NCBI GenBank assembly: GCA_016196065.1
Contig: JACPYL010000025.1
Location: 124,001-188,000, forward strand
From: Acidobacteriota bacterium
GTDB taxonomy: Bacteria > Acidobacteriota > Terriglobia > Terriglobales > Acidobacteriaceae
DNA length: 64,000 nucleotides
Direction of reading: 5' to 3'
Shown: piece after piece, positions 19,152 through 27,625 of the stretch
Layout of the letters: every line of letters begins with the position of its first letter
Numbering within the stretch: position 1 is the stretch's first letter
The notes under the pieces: model-generated
What the model saw: only the letters and a program-made list of their open reading frames with translations
Database searches by the model: none
What the model was told of the DNA's origin: nothing
Made by a program: the position numbers and the translations under genes

Positions 19152-20888
19152 TTACTGGCGCACTTCGATCTCGTCGATGAATGTCCAGCCGGCGCTGGAT
19201 CCGGGCACGACCTGTACCTGCACGTAGCGTCCCTTCACTCCTGTCAAATCTGTGAGCGTGTACCAGAATGCTTGCGTGTCATCGTTCAGCAACGGCTTCT
19301 TCACCGTGCCGACCGTTTTGAAAATCACGTTATCTGTCGAGACTGAGCAGTGAACTTGCTTCGGCAAGAGAATTCCCGACGCCTCATCCTGAAGCCAGTC
19401 ACTGCGAATTTCTTTAATGTCATGGGTCGCGCCCAGATCAATCGTGAACGAATATGTCTTCGTCGTCGCTCGGCCCTGCCAGGCTGGATCGGCGAAGTTC
19501 GAGGAATCCAGAATTCCGTCCGTCAACTCAACACCCAAGCTGTCGGGATAGCTCGCATCCGCTGGCATCGTCGTGCTGTACTGTTTGCCCAGAGCTAGGT
19601 TGATGGGATACAGGTGCGGTGGCGGAGTCGTCACCGTGACCGGATCGCTTGCGACCGAAGCATTCCCCGCCGCATCCAGTGCTTCAATCTGGTAGGAGTA
19701 GGTCGTTCCGGGCGTTAGTCCGTTGTCTTCGTAGGTAGTCTCAACGTCATGCGTCGTCGTTGCCCGCGTGCCGTCCCGTAAAATCCGGTAGCCGATCACG
19801 CCTAAATTGTCCGTGGAGGCAGTCCATGTGAGTTGAACGGTAAGGGAATCGACGGCCACTCCGCTGACGTTCAAGGGCTGCGTCGGCGAGACCGATTCCA
19901 CTTTTCCCGTGGCGCGATAGCCCATGTAAGTCTGGTAGTACAACGGATTGGCCTGCTGCGGACTCAAGTAGTGGTTGAAACTGAAACTGAGATAGCCGGT
20001 CACATACGGCTGCACGGCACACATGTCGTCGACGATGGAGCGGATCGGCATGGTCACGAATCCCGCCTTGAATGTTTCTGTGTCCGCCCACAACGCCATT
20101 CGAGGACGAGCATTGTGAATCGCGTTTCTGGTCGCTCCGAACCACTCCGGTAGTTGCGTAGGCGTCACATGGCCCGCACCCACGCCATCCTGCAACGCCA
20201 TGATGTCGATTGGGCTCCGCTTCAGGATGTATTCCCACATCGTCTGCCATTCGGCAGAGGAGAGACCGGACCGCGACTCGAAGAAGGGCGAAATGATGAT
20301 CGGCTTCCCCGGCGTCAATTTATGGAGGTGCTGCCCAACCGTTCTGTAAAACGAAATCAGATTGTCCCACTGAGCGGGAGCGGTTTCGATGTTGTCGACT
20401 TCAAATCCCAGATACCATCCCGCCAGTGATGGATGAAGCCGGTAGCGCCGCGTGAGATCGTCCGCGAGAAGATTGGCAATGCTGGCCTCGTTCCTGAGCC
20501 AGTCCGCATCATTCAGGTACTTCGTCCACCAATCATTATTGATTTGTAGTCCCAGGTATATTTTGACGCCACTCCCATCGGCCGCATGCAGAGCGCGCTC
20601 CACAACATCGTGATGCGTGTCTTGGGTGTAACCGGCGAGCGCCGACGGATAGATCGTGGTCTGATCCTTGCTATCGGCCGTCCATTGAATGACCATCTGA
20701 TCGAGGCCCGCTGCCTTCATGGATTGGAATTCGTGACGCCACTGTTTTAAAGTCCAGGCATCACCAAGCGCTGGTTGCACAAACGATCCGCGCAACGAAG
20801 GACTCGAACACGGTTGTGCGGCGCCAGCAGCGAGGCAGCACCAACACATCATGAAGACGCTGATCACGGATTGTCGACGAAGAGACAC
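19152..20888 (-). CDS. Secreted DUF4434 TIM-barrel protein with FN3 and discoidin-like domains
   Basis: The start GTG at 20888 is chosen because GGAG lies eight bases upstream and a signal peptide follows (MSLRRQSVISVFMMCWCCLAAGA). Domains in order: a DUF4434-type barrel (about 25-320, with 'GSFVQPALGDAWTLKQW', 'KIYLGLQINNDWW' and 'GWYLGFEVDN'), a fibronectin type III domain (about 335-425) and a C-terminal galactose-binding/F5-8 type C-like jelly roll (about 430-578, with 'YSFTIDLGATHDIKEIR'). DUF4434 proteins are glycosidase-like but poorly characterised, so a catalytic role is inferred. It is the first gene of the long minus-strand run opposite the GntR regulator. A GTG at 20909 is the alternative start. 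Confidence 0.7.
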   Translation of the reverse strand: MSLRRQSVISVFMMCWCCLAAGAAQPCSSPSLRGSFVQPALGDAWTLKQWRHEFQSMKAAGLDQMVIQWTADSKDQTTIYPSALAGYTQDTHHDVVERALHAADGSGVKIYLGLQINNDWWTKYLNDADWLRNEASIANLLADDLTRRYRLHPSLAGWYLGFEVDNIETAPAQWDNLISFYRTVGQHLHKLTPGKPIIISPFFESRSGLSSAEWQTMWEYILKRSPIDIMALQDGVGAGHVTPTQLPEWFGATRNAIHNARPRMALWADTETFKAGFVTMPIRSIVDDMCAVQPYVTGYLSFSFNHYLSPQQANPLYYQTYMGYRATGKVESVSPTQPLNVSGVAVDSLTVQLTWTASTDNLGVIGYRILRDGTRATTTHDVETTYEDNGLTPGTTYSYQIEALDAAGNASVASDPVTVTTPPPHLYPINLALGKQYSTTMPADASYPDSLGVELTDGILDSSNFADPAWQGRATTKTYSFTIDLGATHDIKEIRSDWLQDEASGILLPKQVHCSVSTDNVIFKTVGTVKKPLLNDDTQAFWYTLTDLTGVKGRYVQVQVVPGSSAGWTFIDEIEVRQ

Positions 20889-20915
20889 TCTCTCAGCTCC
20901 AGCGATCACATGAAA

Positions 20916-20937
20916 ACATCATATGTATATATGTTGT
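20916..20937. promoter_or_regulatory. Imperfect 22-bp palindrome over the -10 region of the minus-strand operon
   Basis: Eighteen of 22 positions are symmetric. The arms are ACATCATATGT and ATATATGTTGT as read on the plus strand. On the minus strand it contains TATGAT (20923-20918), a near-consensus -10 whose start point would fall about 20911, just upstream of the DUF4434 gene. Its position between this operon and a divergent GntR gene makes it a likely operator for that regulator. Confidence 0.5.
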
Positions 20938-21092
20938 CAATGAGTTTCTTCTCTACCTGCCGATCCCCAGATTCCTAGGCAAGGCCATATTCACAGTAAT
21001 AACGATATTTATGTGTGGGTTGCAGACATCAAAGTCTGTGTTGTCGGTCACCGGGGGCTCAAAAGAAAATAGTGATGCGCGGCGACCTACCT

Positions 21093-21108
21093 ACGTTGTA
21101 TACTACGT
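21093..21108. promoter_or_regulatory. 16-bp palindrome in front of the GntR gene
   Basis: ACGTTGTATACTACGT is symmetric at 14 of 16 positions, centred on GTATAC, a core common to GntR/HutC-type operators. It also contains TATACT (21099-21104), a good -10 for the regulator gene, so binding here would give autoregulation. No clear -35 is visible 17 bases upstream. Confidence 0.45.
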
Positions 21109-21126
21109 GCATAGGTTTGAATATCG

Positions 21127-21912
21127 ATGCCAACTCTCATTTCACCCCCTGATGGTTTACCGGCCGAATCGCTCGGCCTGGTGCTGGATGGCACGAGCTA
21201 TGTTCCCTACTACGAGCAGATTGTTGACCGCGTGCGAACTCTCGTGAAGGACGGCGCCCTGCAAGAAGGACAAGGCTTTTGCTCCGAGGGCGAAATCGCA
21301 CGCGAGCTGGGCATCAGCAAGATGCCGGTTCGCCAGGCGTTTCAGAAATTGCGTTCCGAAGGACTCCTGATCATCGCCAAAGGCAAGCGACCGATTATTG
21401 GATCGGGCCGCGTTCCCTGGGACTTTCAACAATTGCGCGGCTTCAGCGAGGAGATGCGTCGGCGAGGTTTAGTCCCCTCCGCGAAGGTTCTCACCCTGGA
21501 AATACAGCCGCCGGATGCGGAGACTGCACAGGCGCTCAAGCTTTCCCCGGAAGAAAAAATCTACCGCCTGCAGCGGCTTCGATTTGTAAACAAGAAACCG
21601 GTAGCGGTCGTGACCAGTCATCTGCCAGTTCGGCTGTTCCATGGACTTGAAAAACAAGATCTCGCCCGGCAGTCGCTCTACCAGGTGTTCGAGAACGTCT
21701 ATCACCGGAAACTGCAATGGGCGGAAGAGGTTATCGGCGCGATCACGGCCACGGAGGAGCATGCCCGCATCCTGCAAACCGCGCCCGCCAGCGCGCTACT
21801 CCTGATCAAAGAAACGACGTATGACGTACAGCGCGTCCCAATCGAATACAGTGTTTCGTTGCTACGCGCGGATCGGTACACTGCCTCGGTCGTGTCGGTT
21901 CGCAAGGCGTAG
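21127..21912 (+). CDS. GntR-family regulator, HutC/UTRA subfamily
   Basis: 261 residues. The winged-helix domain spans about 25-95: 'YYEQIVDRVRTLVKDGAL', 'CSEGEIARELGISKMPVRQAF' (recognition helix) and 'LRSEGLLIIAKGKRP'. The UTRA ligand-binding domain covers about 110-255, with 'EKIYRLQRLRFVNKKPVAV' and a final 'VPIEYSVSLLRADRYTASV', typical of sensors of sugar phosphates or amino-sugar phosphates. It is divergent from the 20.9-0.2 kb sugar operons and probably represses them until the ligand binds; two palindromes lie in the 238-base gap. The start has little Shine-Dalgarno, with a short leader if the proposed -10 at 21099 is right. Confidence 0.85.
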   Translation: MPTLISPPDGLPAESLGLVLDGTSYVPYYEQIVDRVRTLVKDGALQEGQGFCSEGEIARELGISKMPVRQAFQKLRSEGLLIIAKGKRPIIGSGRVPWDFQQLRGFSEEMRRRGLVPSAKVLTLEIQPPDAETAQALKLSPEEKIYRLQRLRFVNKKPVAVVTSHLPVRLFHGLEKQDLARQSLYQVFENVYHRKLQWAEEVIGAITATEEHARILQTAPASALLLIKETTYDVQRVPIEYSVSLLRADRYTASVVSVRKA

Positions 21913-21938
21913 AAGCGCATGCACGAGTGATCGCGCTT
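21913..21938 (+). terminator. Weak hairpin between the convergent GntR and GH3 genes
   Basis: Arms AAGCGC and GCGCTT with a 14-base loop lie immediately after the regulator stop. There is no U-run behind it, so it may be a poor or factor-assisted terminator. Confidence 0.3.
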
Positions 21939-21961
21939 TGACGCCCCTCGCAGGACAGCGC

Positions 21962-24466
21962 TTACTTCGCCAGGTTGAACGTCCCTTGCAGGCGAATATC
22001 GTCGGACGAGTTGCCCACCAGCAACAAGAAATCTCCGGCTTCGGCCTTCCAGTCTTTCGATTCGACGTCGTAGAAAGAAAACGCCCGGCGGTCCAGCTGA
22101 ATCGAAACACGCCTGCTTTCTCCGGCTTTTAGATTCACTCTTGCGAATCCCTTCAGTTCTTTGACTGGTCGGGCAACGGTGGCGTGGCCATCGCCAACGT
22201 ACACTTCCGCTACTTCGGCGCCTTCCCGCTTTCCGGTGTTCGTCAGATCGAAAGAAACGGTGATGGGGCCGCTGAGATTTCCAGCGCGCGGCGAAATCGA
22301 CAGATTCTTGTATGCGAACGTTGTGTAGGAAAGGCCATACCCAAAGGCAAACCTCGGCTTAACGGTCGCGCGGTCGAAGTGCCGATAGCCTACAAACACT
22401 CCCTCGGAGTAGTCGACTCTTTTCTCTTCCTTTTTTTGAGGATAGTAGCTGTGGTTGGTGGCATTGTCCTCCCAGCGGCGTTCGAAAGACGCCGGCAACT
22501 TGCCGGAGGGACTGTACTCGCCAAACAGAATCTGCGCGAGCGCGGTCCCGCCTTCCTGTCCTGGATACCAAGCGTGGAGCAGGCCCGCAACATTGTCAAT
22601 CCAGTCGTTCATCGCAACGTTGCCGCCGGCTGTCAGCACGACGATGGTGTTCTTGTTTGCCTCACTGATCTGGTGGATCAGCGCTTCCTGCCCTGCCGGG
22701 AGGCGGAACGTGCGGTCCGATCCTTCGCTTTCCGTGTTCGGCTCGAAGCCAACACAGAGAATGACCGCATCGGCATTCTTCGCCAGCGCCTTCGTCGCGC
22801 TGCCAATCCACTTCCCGGTTGGAGATACCGCGAAACCTATCGTCGCTCCGCCGACAGCTTCGAAATATTCGAGGCGGATCTTGTATTCCTGCCCTGCTTC
22901 GAGGTGCGCGGCATAGCTGTTCACCGTCTCCGAGTGACGTTGCCAATCACTGATAACCTGCTGCTCGTCGATGAAGAGACGGACTCCGTCGTCGGAATTG
23001 GTGTAAAAGCTGTAGTCTCCCGATTGCTTGGGAATGAAACTACCCGTCCAGCGAACGGAGAAGTGATCGACCGGGCCATTCGCCCCATAGCTGGCATCGC
23101 CCCATTGAAAGTCCACGCGAGGATCGACGCGCACCAGTGCGGGCTTCCCTTCCAGGGTTTCGTTATTGAAGTACTCTCCCTTGAGCCCGCTGCTTCCGTC
23201 GGGAGAGGCCAGGCTTTCGGAGCTTGCGAAAACCTCCGCCAAATCGGGAACGTCCGGTGCATACAGCACCTTAACGCCACTACCAAGATAGTTGCTGATT
23301 CCCTCTAGAAAGCTAACCGCATTAAACGGCTTGGTAAGAGAACTTCCGCCTCCACCGATCACAGCGGGATAGGCATTGGGCCCGATCACCGCGATCGTTT
23401 TCACCCTGGACTTATCGAGCGGAAGCACTCCGCCGGCGTTCTTCAGCAGCACCATTCCCTCGCGAGCCTCTTGCACAACAACTTGCCTCCCCTCTTGATC
23501 GAGCTGCGGAATCCCGGTATCGGTTTGAGGCTGATCGAAGAAACCAAACTCGATCGCCTTCCGCAGGATGCGCCGCACTTTGTCGTCAATGGTTGCGATG
23601 GACACTCTCCCGTCTTTGATCGCGGGAAGAAGAGCGTCCCGATTCATGAATGAGGCATTGGGCATCTCGAGATCAAGGCCGCCGTTGGCGGCGGCGACAC
23701 CGTCGTGAGTGGCGCCCCAGTCGGACATCAGGATGCCGTCAAAGCCCCATTCCTTCTTGAGGATTTCGTTGTTGAGGTGCTGGTTCTGCGTCATGTAGAC
23801 GCCGTTCACCGGGTTGTAGGCATCCATGATCGCGCCGACTTTCGCCTCCTTCACGGAAGCTTCGAACGCGGGGAGATAGATTTCCCGCAACGTCCTTTCG
23901 TCGATGTCGGAGCTGACGTCCATTCGTCCATACTCCGAGTTGTTGCCTGCGAAGTGCTTGGCGGTTGCGATCACGCGCTGACTCTGGATGCCCTTGATGA
24001 GCGACACGGCCACCCTGGCCGCAAGAAATGGATCTTCTCCGAAATACTCAAAATTGCGTCCGTTCATCGGGGCACGGTAGATGTTCATTCCGGGAGCGAG
24101 AATAAAATGGACCCCGCGGGCGCGCGCATCTCTCCCCATCATGGTGCCGACCCGCCCGGCGAGTTCCATGTCCCACGAGGCCGCCAGCGCAATACCTGCT
24201 GGGTAGGCCGTGGTCGGGCCATAGTCATGCACGCCGAGAGGTCCGTCGGACATCTTTAGGGATGGAATCCCGAGCCGCGAAATTGCCTGTGTATAAAAGC
24301 TGTTGATACCGCCGAAAATCGTTATTTTTTCTTCGAGCGTCATCTTCTCCAGTAGAGAATCGACTCGTTGCTCAGCAGCGACTTTTGAAGTGGGTGCGTT
24401 TTTCGCGACGCCCCATGGCCCACAGAGTAGAAATAAAATTGCGAGAATCAATATTCGACTGCGCAT
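21962..24466 (-). CDS. Secreted GH3 beta-glycosidase with PA14 insert
   Basis: About 834 residues. The start at 24466 is chosen for GGGAGAAAG upstream and an immediate signal peptide (MRSRILILAILFLLCGPWGVAK); a start at 24517 would add a non-signal leader. The (beta/alpha)8 domain (about 35-330) has KMSDGPLG, 'AKHFAGNNSE' and the nucleophile motif ILMSDWGATHDG with catalytic Asp. The alpha/beta sandwich domain is split by a PA14 lectin-like insert (about 425-560: 'GEYFNNETLEG', 'NSDDGVRLFID'). A C-terminal FnIII-like domain (about 720-834) ends it. Typical of beta-glucosidase, beta-xylosidase or alpha-arabinosidase members. Its place beside ribulokinase and epimerase suggests a pentose-containing substrate. 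Confidence 0.9.
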   Translation of the reverse strand: MRSRILILAILFLLCGPWGVAKNAPTSKVAAEQRVDSLLEKMTLEEKITIFGGINSFYTQAISRLGIPSLKMSDGPLGVHDYGPTTAYPAGIALAASWDMELAGRVGTMMGRDARARGVHFILAPGMNIYRAPMNGRNFEYFGEDPFLAARVAVSLIKGIQSQRVIATAKHFAGNNSEYGRMDVSSDIDERTLREIYLPAFEASVKEAKVGAIMDAYNPVNGVYMTQNQHLNNEILKKEWGFDGILMSDWGATHDGVAAANGGLDLEMPNASFMNRDALLPAIKDGRVSIATIDDKVRRILRKAIEFGFFDQPQTDTGIPQLDQEGRQVVVQEAREGMVLLKNAGGVLPLDKSRVKTIAVIGPNAYPAVIGGGGSSLTKPFNAVSFLEGISNYLGSGVKVLYAPDVPDLAEVFASSESLASPDGSSGLKGEYFNNETLEGKPALVRVDPRVDFQWGDASYGANGPVDHFSVRWTGSFIPKQSGDYSFYTNSDDGVRLFIDEQQVISDWQRHSETVNSYAAHLEAGQEYKIRLEYFEAVGGATIGFAVSPTGKWIGSATKALAKNADAVILCVGFEPNTESEGSDRTFRLPAGQEALIHQISEANKNTIVVLTAGGNVAMNDWIDNVAGLLHAWYPGQEGGTALAQILFGEYSPSGKLPASFERRWEDNATNHSYYPQKKEEKRVDYSEGVFVGYRHFDRATVKPRFAFGYGLSYTTFAYKNLSISPRAGNLSGPITVSFDLTNTGKREGAEVAEVYVGDGHATVARPVKELKGFARVNLKAGESRRVSIQLDRRAFSFYDVESKDWKAEAGDFLLLVGNSSDDIRLQGTFNLAK

Positions 24467-24587
24467 GGTTCTTTCTCCCGAATCGTTCGGAAAACTACGG
24501 ACGATCGCATGAATCATATTCTTCTCTGCTTCTCGATCACAAACGCCAGATTGCAGGGCTTACCGAGAAATCAGGAGACAGCGTGGA

Positions 24588-26177
24588 TCAGGCTTCGGTT
24601 TTCTTCGCCTGTTGCTGATCCGCGAGGTGAATCAATCTCGGAAGTACATCTCCGAACCGGGAACCGGCGATCGGCTGTCCGAAATCGAGATAAGTGCGCT
24701 GGTACAAGTCATACAGTTCGCCGTATGTCTTACGTGTGTGCGCCTCCGGCTTGTAAACGGTATGCGGCGGACAAACCTTTTCTTGCGCTTCCTCAATGGT
24801 TCGGAAGGACCCTGCGGCCAGAAACGCGAAGATCGCGGACCCGAGTCCCGTCACCTTCCCGCTGGGTACGAGAACGGGCCGGTCCAACACGTTCGCGTAA
24901 ACCTGGTTGAGCACCGGATTGTTTTGCGGAATTCCTCCCCCGTTGATCACTCTTTTGGTGGGTGCGCCATATTCGCTCATGCGATCGAGAATCACGCGAG
25001 TATGAAATGCGGTGCCTTCGATGGCCGCAAACAGTTCGTCCTGCGCTGTACTCTGCAGATTCCAGCCGAGAGTGATGCCCCTCAAATTCGGATTCACCAG
25101 GACTGTGCGGTCCCCGTTGTCCCAAGTCATGCGCAACAGGCCAGTCTGGCCGGCACGATAGTTCTCCAGGCCTCGACTCAGTTCTGCGACCGTCGTATTC
25201 GCTCGAGTTGCAATCGCGCTGAAGATGTCTCCGGTGGCGGAAAGTCCCGCTTCGATCCCGGTAAAGTTCGGATGGACACTTCCCGGCACAACACCGCAGA
25301 GTCCCGGGATCAGAGCAGCCTTAGCCGCATAGGCAATGATGCAGGTTGAGGTGCCCACAACATTCACGACATCGCCTTCTTGCGCGCCCGCGCCGATGGC
25401 GTCCCAGTGCGCATCGAATGCTCCCACTGGAATCGGAATGCCGGCGCTCAACCCGAGTTTTTCAGCCCAATGAGATGACAGGCTTCCAGCGATCTTGTCT
25501 GACGTCGCATATTCGCCATCGAGTTTCTCGCGGACACCTGCCAGTAGAGGATCCACCTTGGTCCAGAAACTTTCTGGAGGCAGACCACCGAGTTCGCGAT
25601 TCCACAACCACTTGTGGCCCATGGCGCAAACACTACGCCGGACCTGTTTTGGATCCGTGATCCCGCAAAGCTCCGCGGCCACCATGTCGCAGTGCTCAAA
25701 AGCCGAGACGAACCGGGAACGCTTGTCGGGGTTGTGCCGCAGCCAGTGCAGCAGTTTCGAAAAGCCCCACTCCGAGGAATACACGCCACCGCACCAATGG
25801 ATGGCCGGCAGGTTTTCGCGATGTGCTAACTCGGTAATTTCCGCTGCTTCGAGTTTCGCGCGGTGATCGCACCAGAGGTAGTAGTCATCCAGAGGAACCA
25901 GTCCCTTGCCGACGGGAATTACGGACGATCCCGTCGTATCGAGTGCAATCGACCGAACCTGGTCGCCGGAAATCTCCGCCTCCTTTACCGCCTGCCGGGT
26001 AGCAGTGGCGAGGGCCCGCATGTGGTCGTCGTGAGATTGCGTGGCAAACTCGGGATCGTCTTTCTTACGATGCAACGGATATTCAGAAGTCGCCGAGGCC
26101 AGCATCCCGCGAACGCTATCGACAATCGAGACACGAACACTCAGCGTGCCGAAATCTACTCCTGCGACAATCGCCAT
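24588..26177 (-). CDS. araB: Ribulokinase
   Basis: FGGY-family kinase of about 529 residues that phosphorylates L-ribulose. The start ATG at 26177 gives the canonical N-terminus MAIVAGVDFGTLSVRVS, with GGCAGGGA upstream; a longer reading from 26312 is not protein-like. Features of ribulokinase are 'SIALDTTGSSVIPV' (about 85-98), 'YLWCDHRA' (about 110), 'HWCGGVYSSEWGFSKLLHW' (about 138), 'GAFDAHWDAIGAG' (about 270) and the ATP-site 'RVINGGGIPQNNPVLNQVYANVLDRPV' region (about 430-460). Length is near the usual 530-560. It sits with araD and an isomerase remnant. Confidence 0.9.
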   Translation of the reverse strand: MAIVAGVDFGTLSVRVSIVDSVRGMLASATSEYPLHRKKDDPEFATQSHDDHMRALATATRQAVKEAEISGDQVRSIALDTTGSSVIPVGKGLVPLDDYYLWCDHRAKLEAAEITELAHRENLPAIHWCGGVYSSEWGFSKLLHWLRHNPDKRSRFVSAFEHCDMVAAELCGITDPKQVRRSVCAMGHKWLWNRELGGLPPESFWTKVDPLLAGVREKLDGEYATSDKIAGSLSSHWAEKLGLSAGIPIPVGAFDAHWDAIGAGAQEGDVVNVVGTSTCIIAYAAKAALIPGLCGVVPGSVHPNFTGIEAGLSATGDIFSAIATRANTTVAELSRGLENYRAGQTGLLRMTWDNGDRTVLVNPNLRGITLGWNLQSTAQDELFAAIEGTAFHTRVILDRMSEYGAPTKRVINGGGIPQNNPVLNQVYANVLDRPVLVPSGKVTGLGSAIFAFLAAGSFRTIEEAQEKVCPPHTVYKPEAHTRKTYGELYDLYQRTYLDFGQPIAGSRFGDVLPRLIHLADQQQAKKTEA

Positions 26178-26191
26178 TCCCTGCCTCGCCG

Positions 26192-26425
26192 TTAGTTCTG
26201 ATGCCGATGCATATCCCAGCCCAGGTACCGAGTGGTCGCTTCGTGGACCGCATCTGCAACGATGGAGAAGTTTGCGGCCACATGATGTTCGAAGCCTCGC
26301 TCGCAGATACAACGCAGGGGCGATTGCATCCCCTTAACCTCGACGACTCCAGCGCCGCCAAACTTTTCTAGAACCGTCGAGAGGTGTGCCAACTGGGCAA
26401 AGGCCAGCATCAGAGCAAGGCTCAT
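26192..26425 (-). pseudogene. C-terminal remnant of an L-arabinose/L-fucose-type isomerase
   Basis: A 77-codon reading frame whose ATG overlaps the araD stop (ATGA) and which ends 15 bases before araB, exactly where an isomerase gene would be expected in an araD-araA-araB order. The sequence matches the C-terminal end of the isomerase family found beside such kinases: 'GVVEVKGMQSPLRCICERGFEHHVAANFS' region and the terminal 'RYLGWDMHRH'. About 400 N-terminal residues that carry the active site are absent and no trace of them is seen upstream, since araD abuts directly. It is therefore an internal-deletion remnant that may still be translated by coupling. Family assignment is from memory of the C-terminal motif, hence moderate confidence. 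Confidence 0.55.
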
Positions 26426-27123
26426 CGCACAGGCTCCTGTCCGTAATGCGCGTTCTTGCCGTGCTTGCGCAGGAAATGTTTGTCATGCAGCTCGCGCTGC
26501 AGCGGCGGCGCGTCCGCGCGGATCGCAACCGTGTGATACGCCATCTTGGCGACGTACTCCAGGATGACCGCGTTGTGCGCGGCTTCCGCGACATTCGCGC
26601 CCCAGCAAAACGGAGCGTGACCGGCAACCAGCACGGCTGGAATCGCCATTGGGTCAGTCTTCTCGAAGACGTGACAGATCGCCGTCCCAGTATTGTCTTC
26701 GTAGTCGCCCTCTATTTCTTGCGCCGATAGAGGTTTGGTCACGGGAACGGCGCCGTGAAAATAATCTGCATGGGTAGTGCCGAAACATGGAATCGGGCGT
26801 CCCGCCTGAGCCCAGGCTGTGCCGAACTCGGAATGCGTGTGAGCAACTCCGCCCACTGCTGCGAATCGGCGGTAGAGAGCGAGATGCGTGGGCAGATCCG
26901 AAGATGGGCGAAGTTTCCCTTCGACGACCTTTCCGTCCAGATCCGCAATTACCATATGCTCTGGAGTCAGTTCCTCGTAGGGAACACCGCTCGGCTTGAT
27001 TGCGACCAGGCCTTCCTCTCGCGAGATTCCGCTGGCATTGCCGAAGGTATAAAGCACAAGCCCGCGTCGAACGAGTTCGAGGTTCGCCTCCAGTACTTCT
27101 TCACGCAGCTTCTTCAACAGCAT
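26422..27123 (-). CDS. araD: L-ribulose-5-phosphate 4-epimerase
   Basis: Class II aldolase/epimerase of 233 residues, interconverting L-ribulose-5-phosphate and D-xylulose-5-phosphate. It shows 'TFGNASGISR' (about 26-35), 'IKPSGVPYEELTPEHMV' (about 42-58), 'RPSSDLPTHLALYR' (about 72-85), the metal ligands in HTHS (about 95-98) and the later zinc His in 'GHAPFCWG' (about 167-175). Length is the usual 230. Its last codon overlaps the isomerase remnant by four bases. A TTGACA promoter lies about 50-70 bases upstream. Confidence 0.92.
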   Translation of the reverse strand: MLLKKLREEVLEANLELVRRGLVLYTFGNASGISREEGLVAIKPSGVPYEELTPEHMVIADLDGKVVEGKLRPSSDLPTHLALYRRFAAVGGVAHTHSEFGTAWAQAGRPIPCFGTTHADYFHGAVPVTKPLSAQEIEGDYEDNTGTAICHVFEKTDPMAIPAVLVAGHAPFCWGANVAEAAHNAVILEYVAKMAYHTVAIRADAPPLQRELHDKHFLRKHGKNAHYGQEPVR

Positions 27124-27167
27124 GGCTCACCAGGGAATTTCAAGTACACACCTTCTGACAGCGCAAA

Positions 27168-27196
27168 CCTTATCCAACGCGCCCGCGGCTTGTCAA
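27168..27196 (-). promoter_or_regulatory. Candidate promoter of the ara genes
   Basis: Minus-strand TTGACA at 27196-27191 is a perfect -35. Seventeen bases on stands ATAAGG (27173-27168), a weak -10. It lies inside or at the edge of the LacI-like remnant, 45-70 bases ahead of araD. The gap 27124-27625 (502 bases) holds this promoter, the regulator remnant and the leader of the next TonB receptor. Confidence 0.45.
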
Positions 27197-27414
27197 CGAA
27201 ATGCCGCCTTGCGGATCAGCGCCGTTCTTGCCCCCACGCGGACGCGGGGACACCGCGAGAGCAGTCGACTGCCGCAAAACCAACCTGGCAGGAAGTTGTG
27301 CTCGGTCCCGGGAGCAGCCGCATCCCGCTGCACTTCCTTCAGCAATGCATGAGAGGCCAGGCGAAAATCGCTCACGCCATCGGTCGTAACTACTGCACCG
27401 GAGGCGGAGGTCAT
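27170..27414 (-). pseudogene. Frameshifted C-terminal tail of a LacI-family regulator
   Basis: Two overlapping minus-strand frames join into one LacI-like C-terminus. In the first, '...DFRLASHALLKEVQRD...EHNF' (to about 27292) reads like the last helix of the ligand-binding domain. In the frame shifted by one base, 'LPARLVLRQSTA' (from 27295) is the highly conserved final strand of LacI proteins, usually LPTxLVVRxST. The junction is near 27292-27295. The DNA-binding domain and most of the ligand domain are missing. It probably once regulated the adjacent ara genes. Short length keeps confidence moderate. Confidence 0.4.
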
Positions 27415-27625
27415 TGAGGGAACGGGCGTGAGCCTGAGTAGTCAAGCAACTCCGGTGCGCGGTTTACTGGCAATGCTCCCCTGGGGGGAGAAATGTTGCA
27501 AGAGCCGCACTGTAGAAGAACTTGCTTGACGTCGGCCCCACCTCTGAACAGATAATGAACCGTTTTAATAAGGCTTCTTGTGCCAGTCGCACTAGACCCT
27601 TGCCCCGGCCCGAAAGAAGTGATCA

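Noticed and set aside
22184-23308. A 374-codon plus-strand open frame opposite the GH3 gene
   Set aside because: It lies wholly within the GH3 catalytic and PA14 coding region and shows no recognisable protein features.
27526-27556. Promoter TTGACG...GATAAT ahead of the split receptor
   Set aside because: Spacing is 19 bases and both hexamers are imperfect, so it was not listed as a feature.
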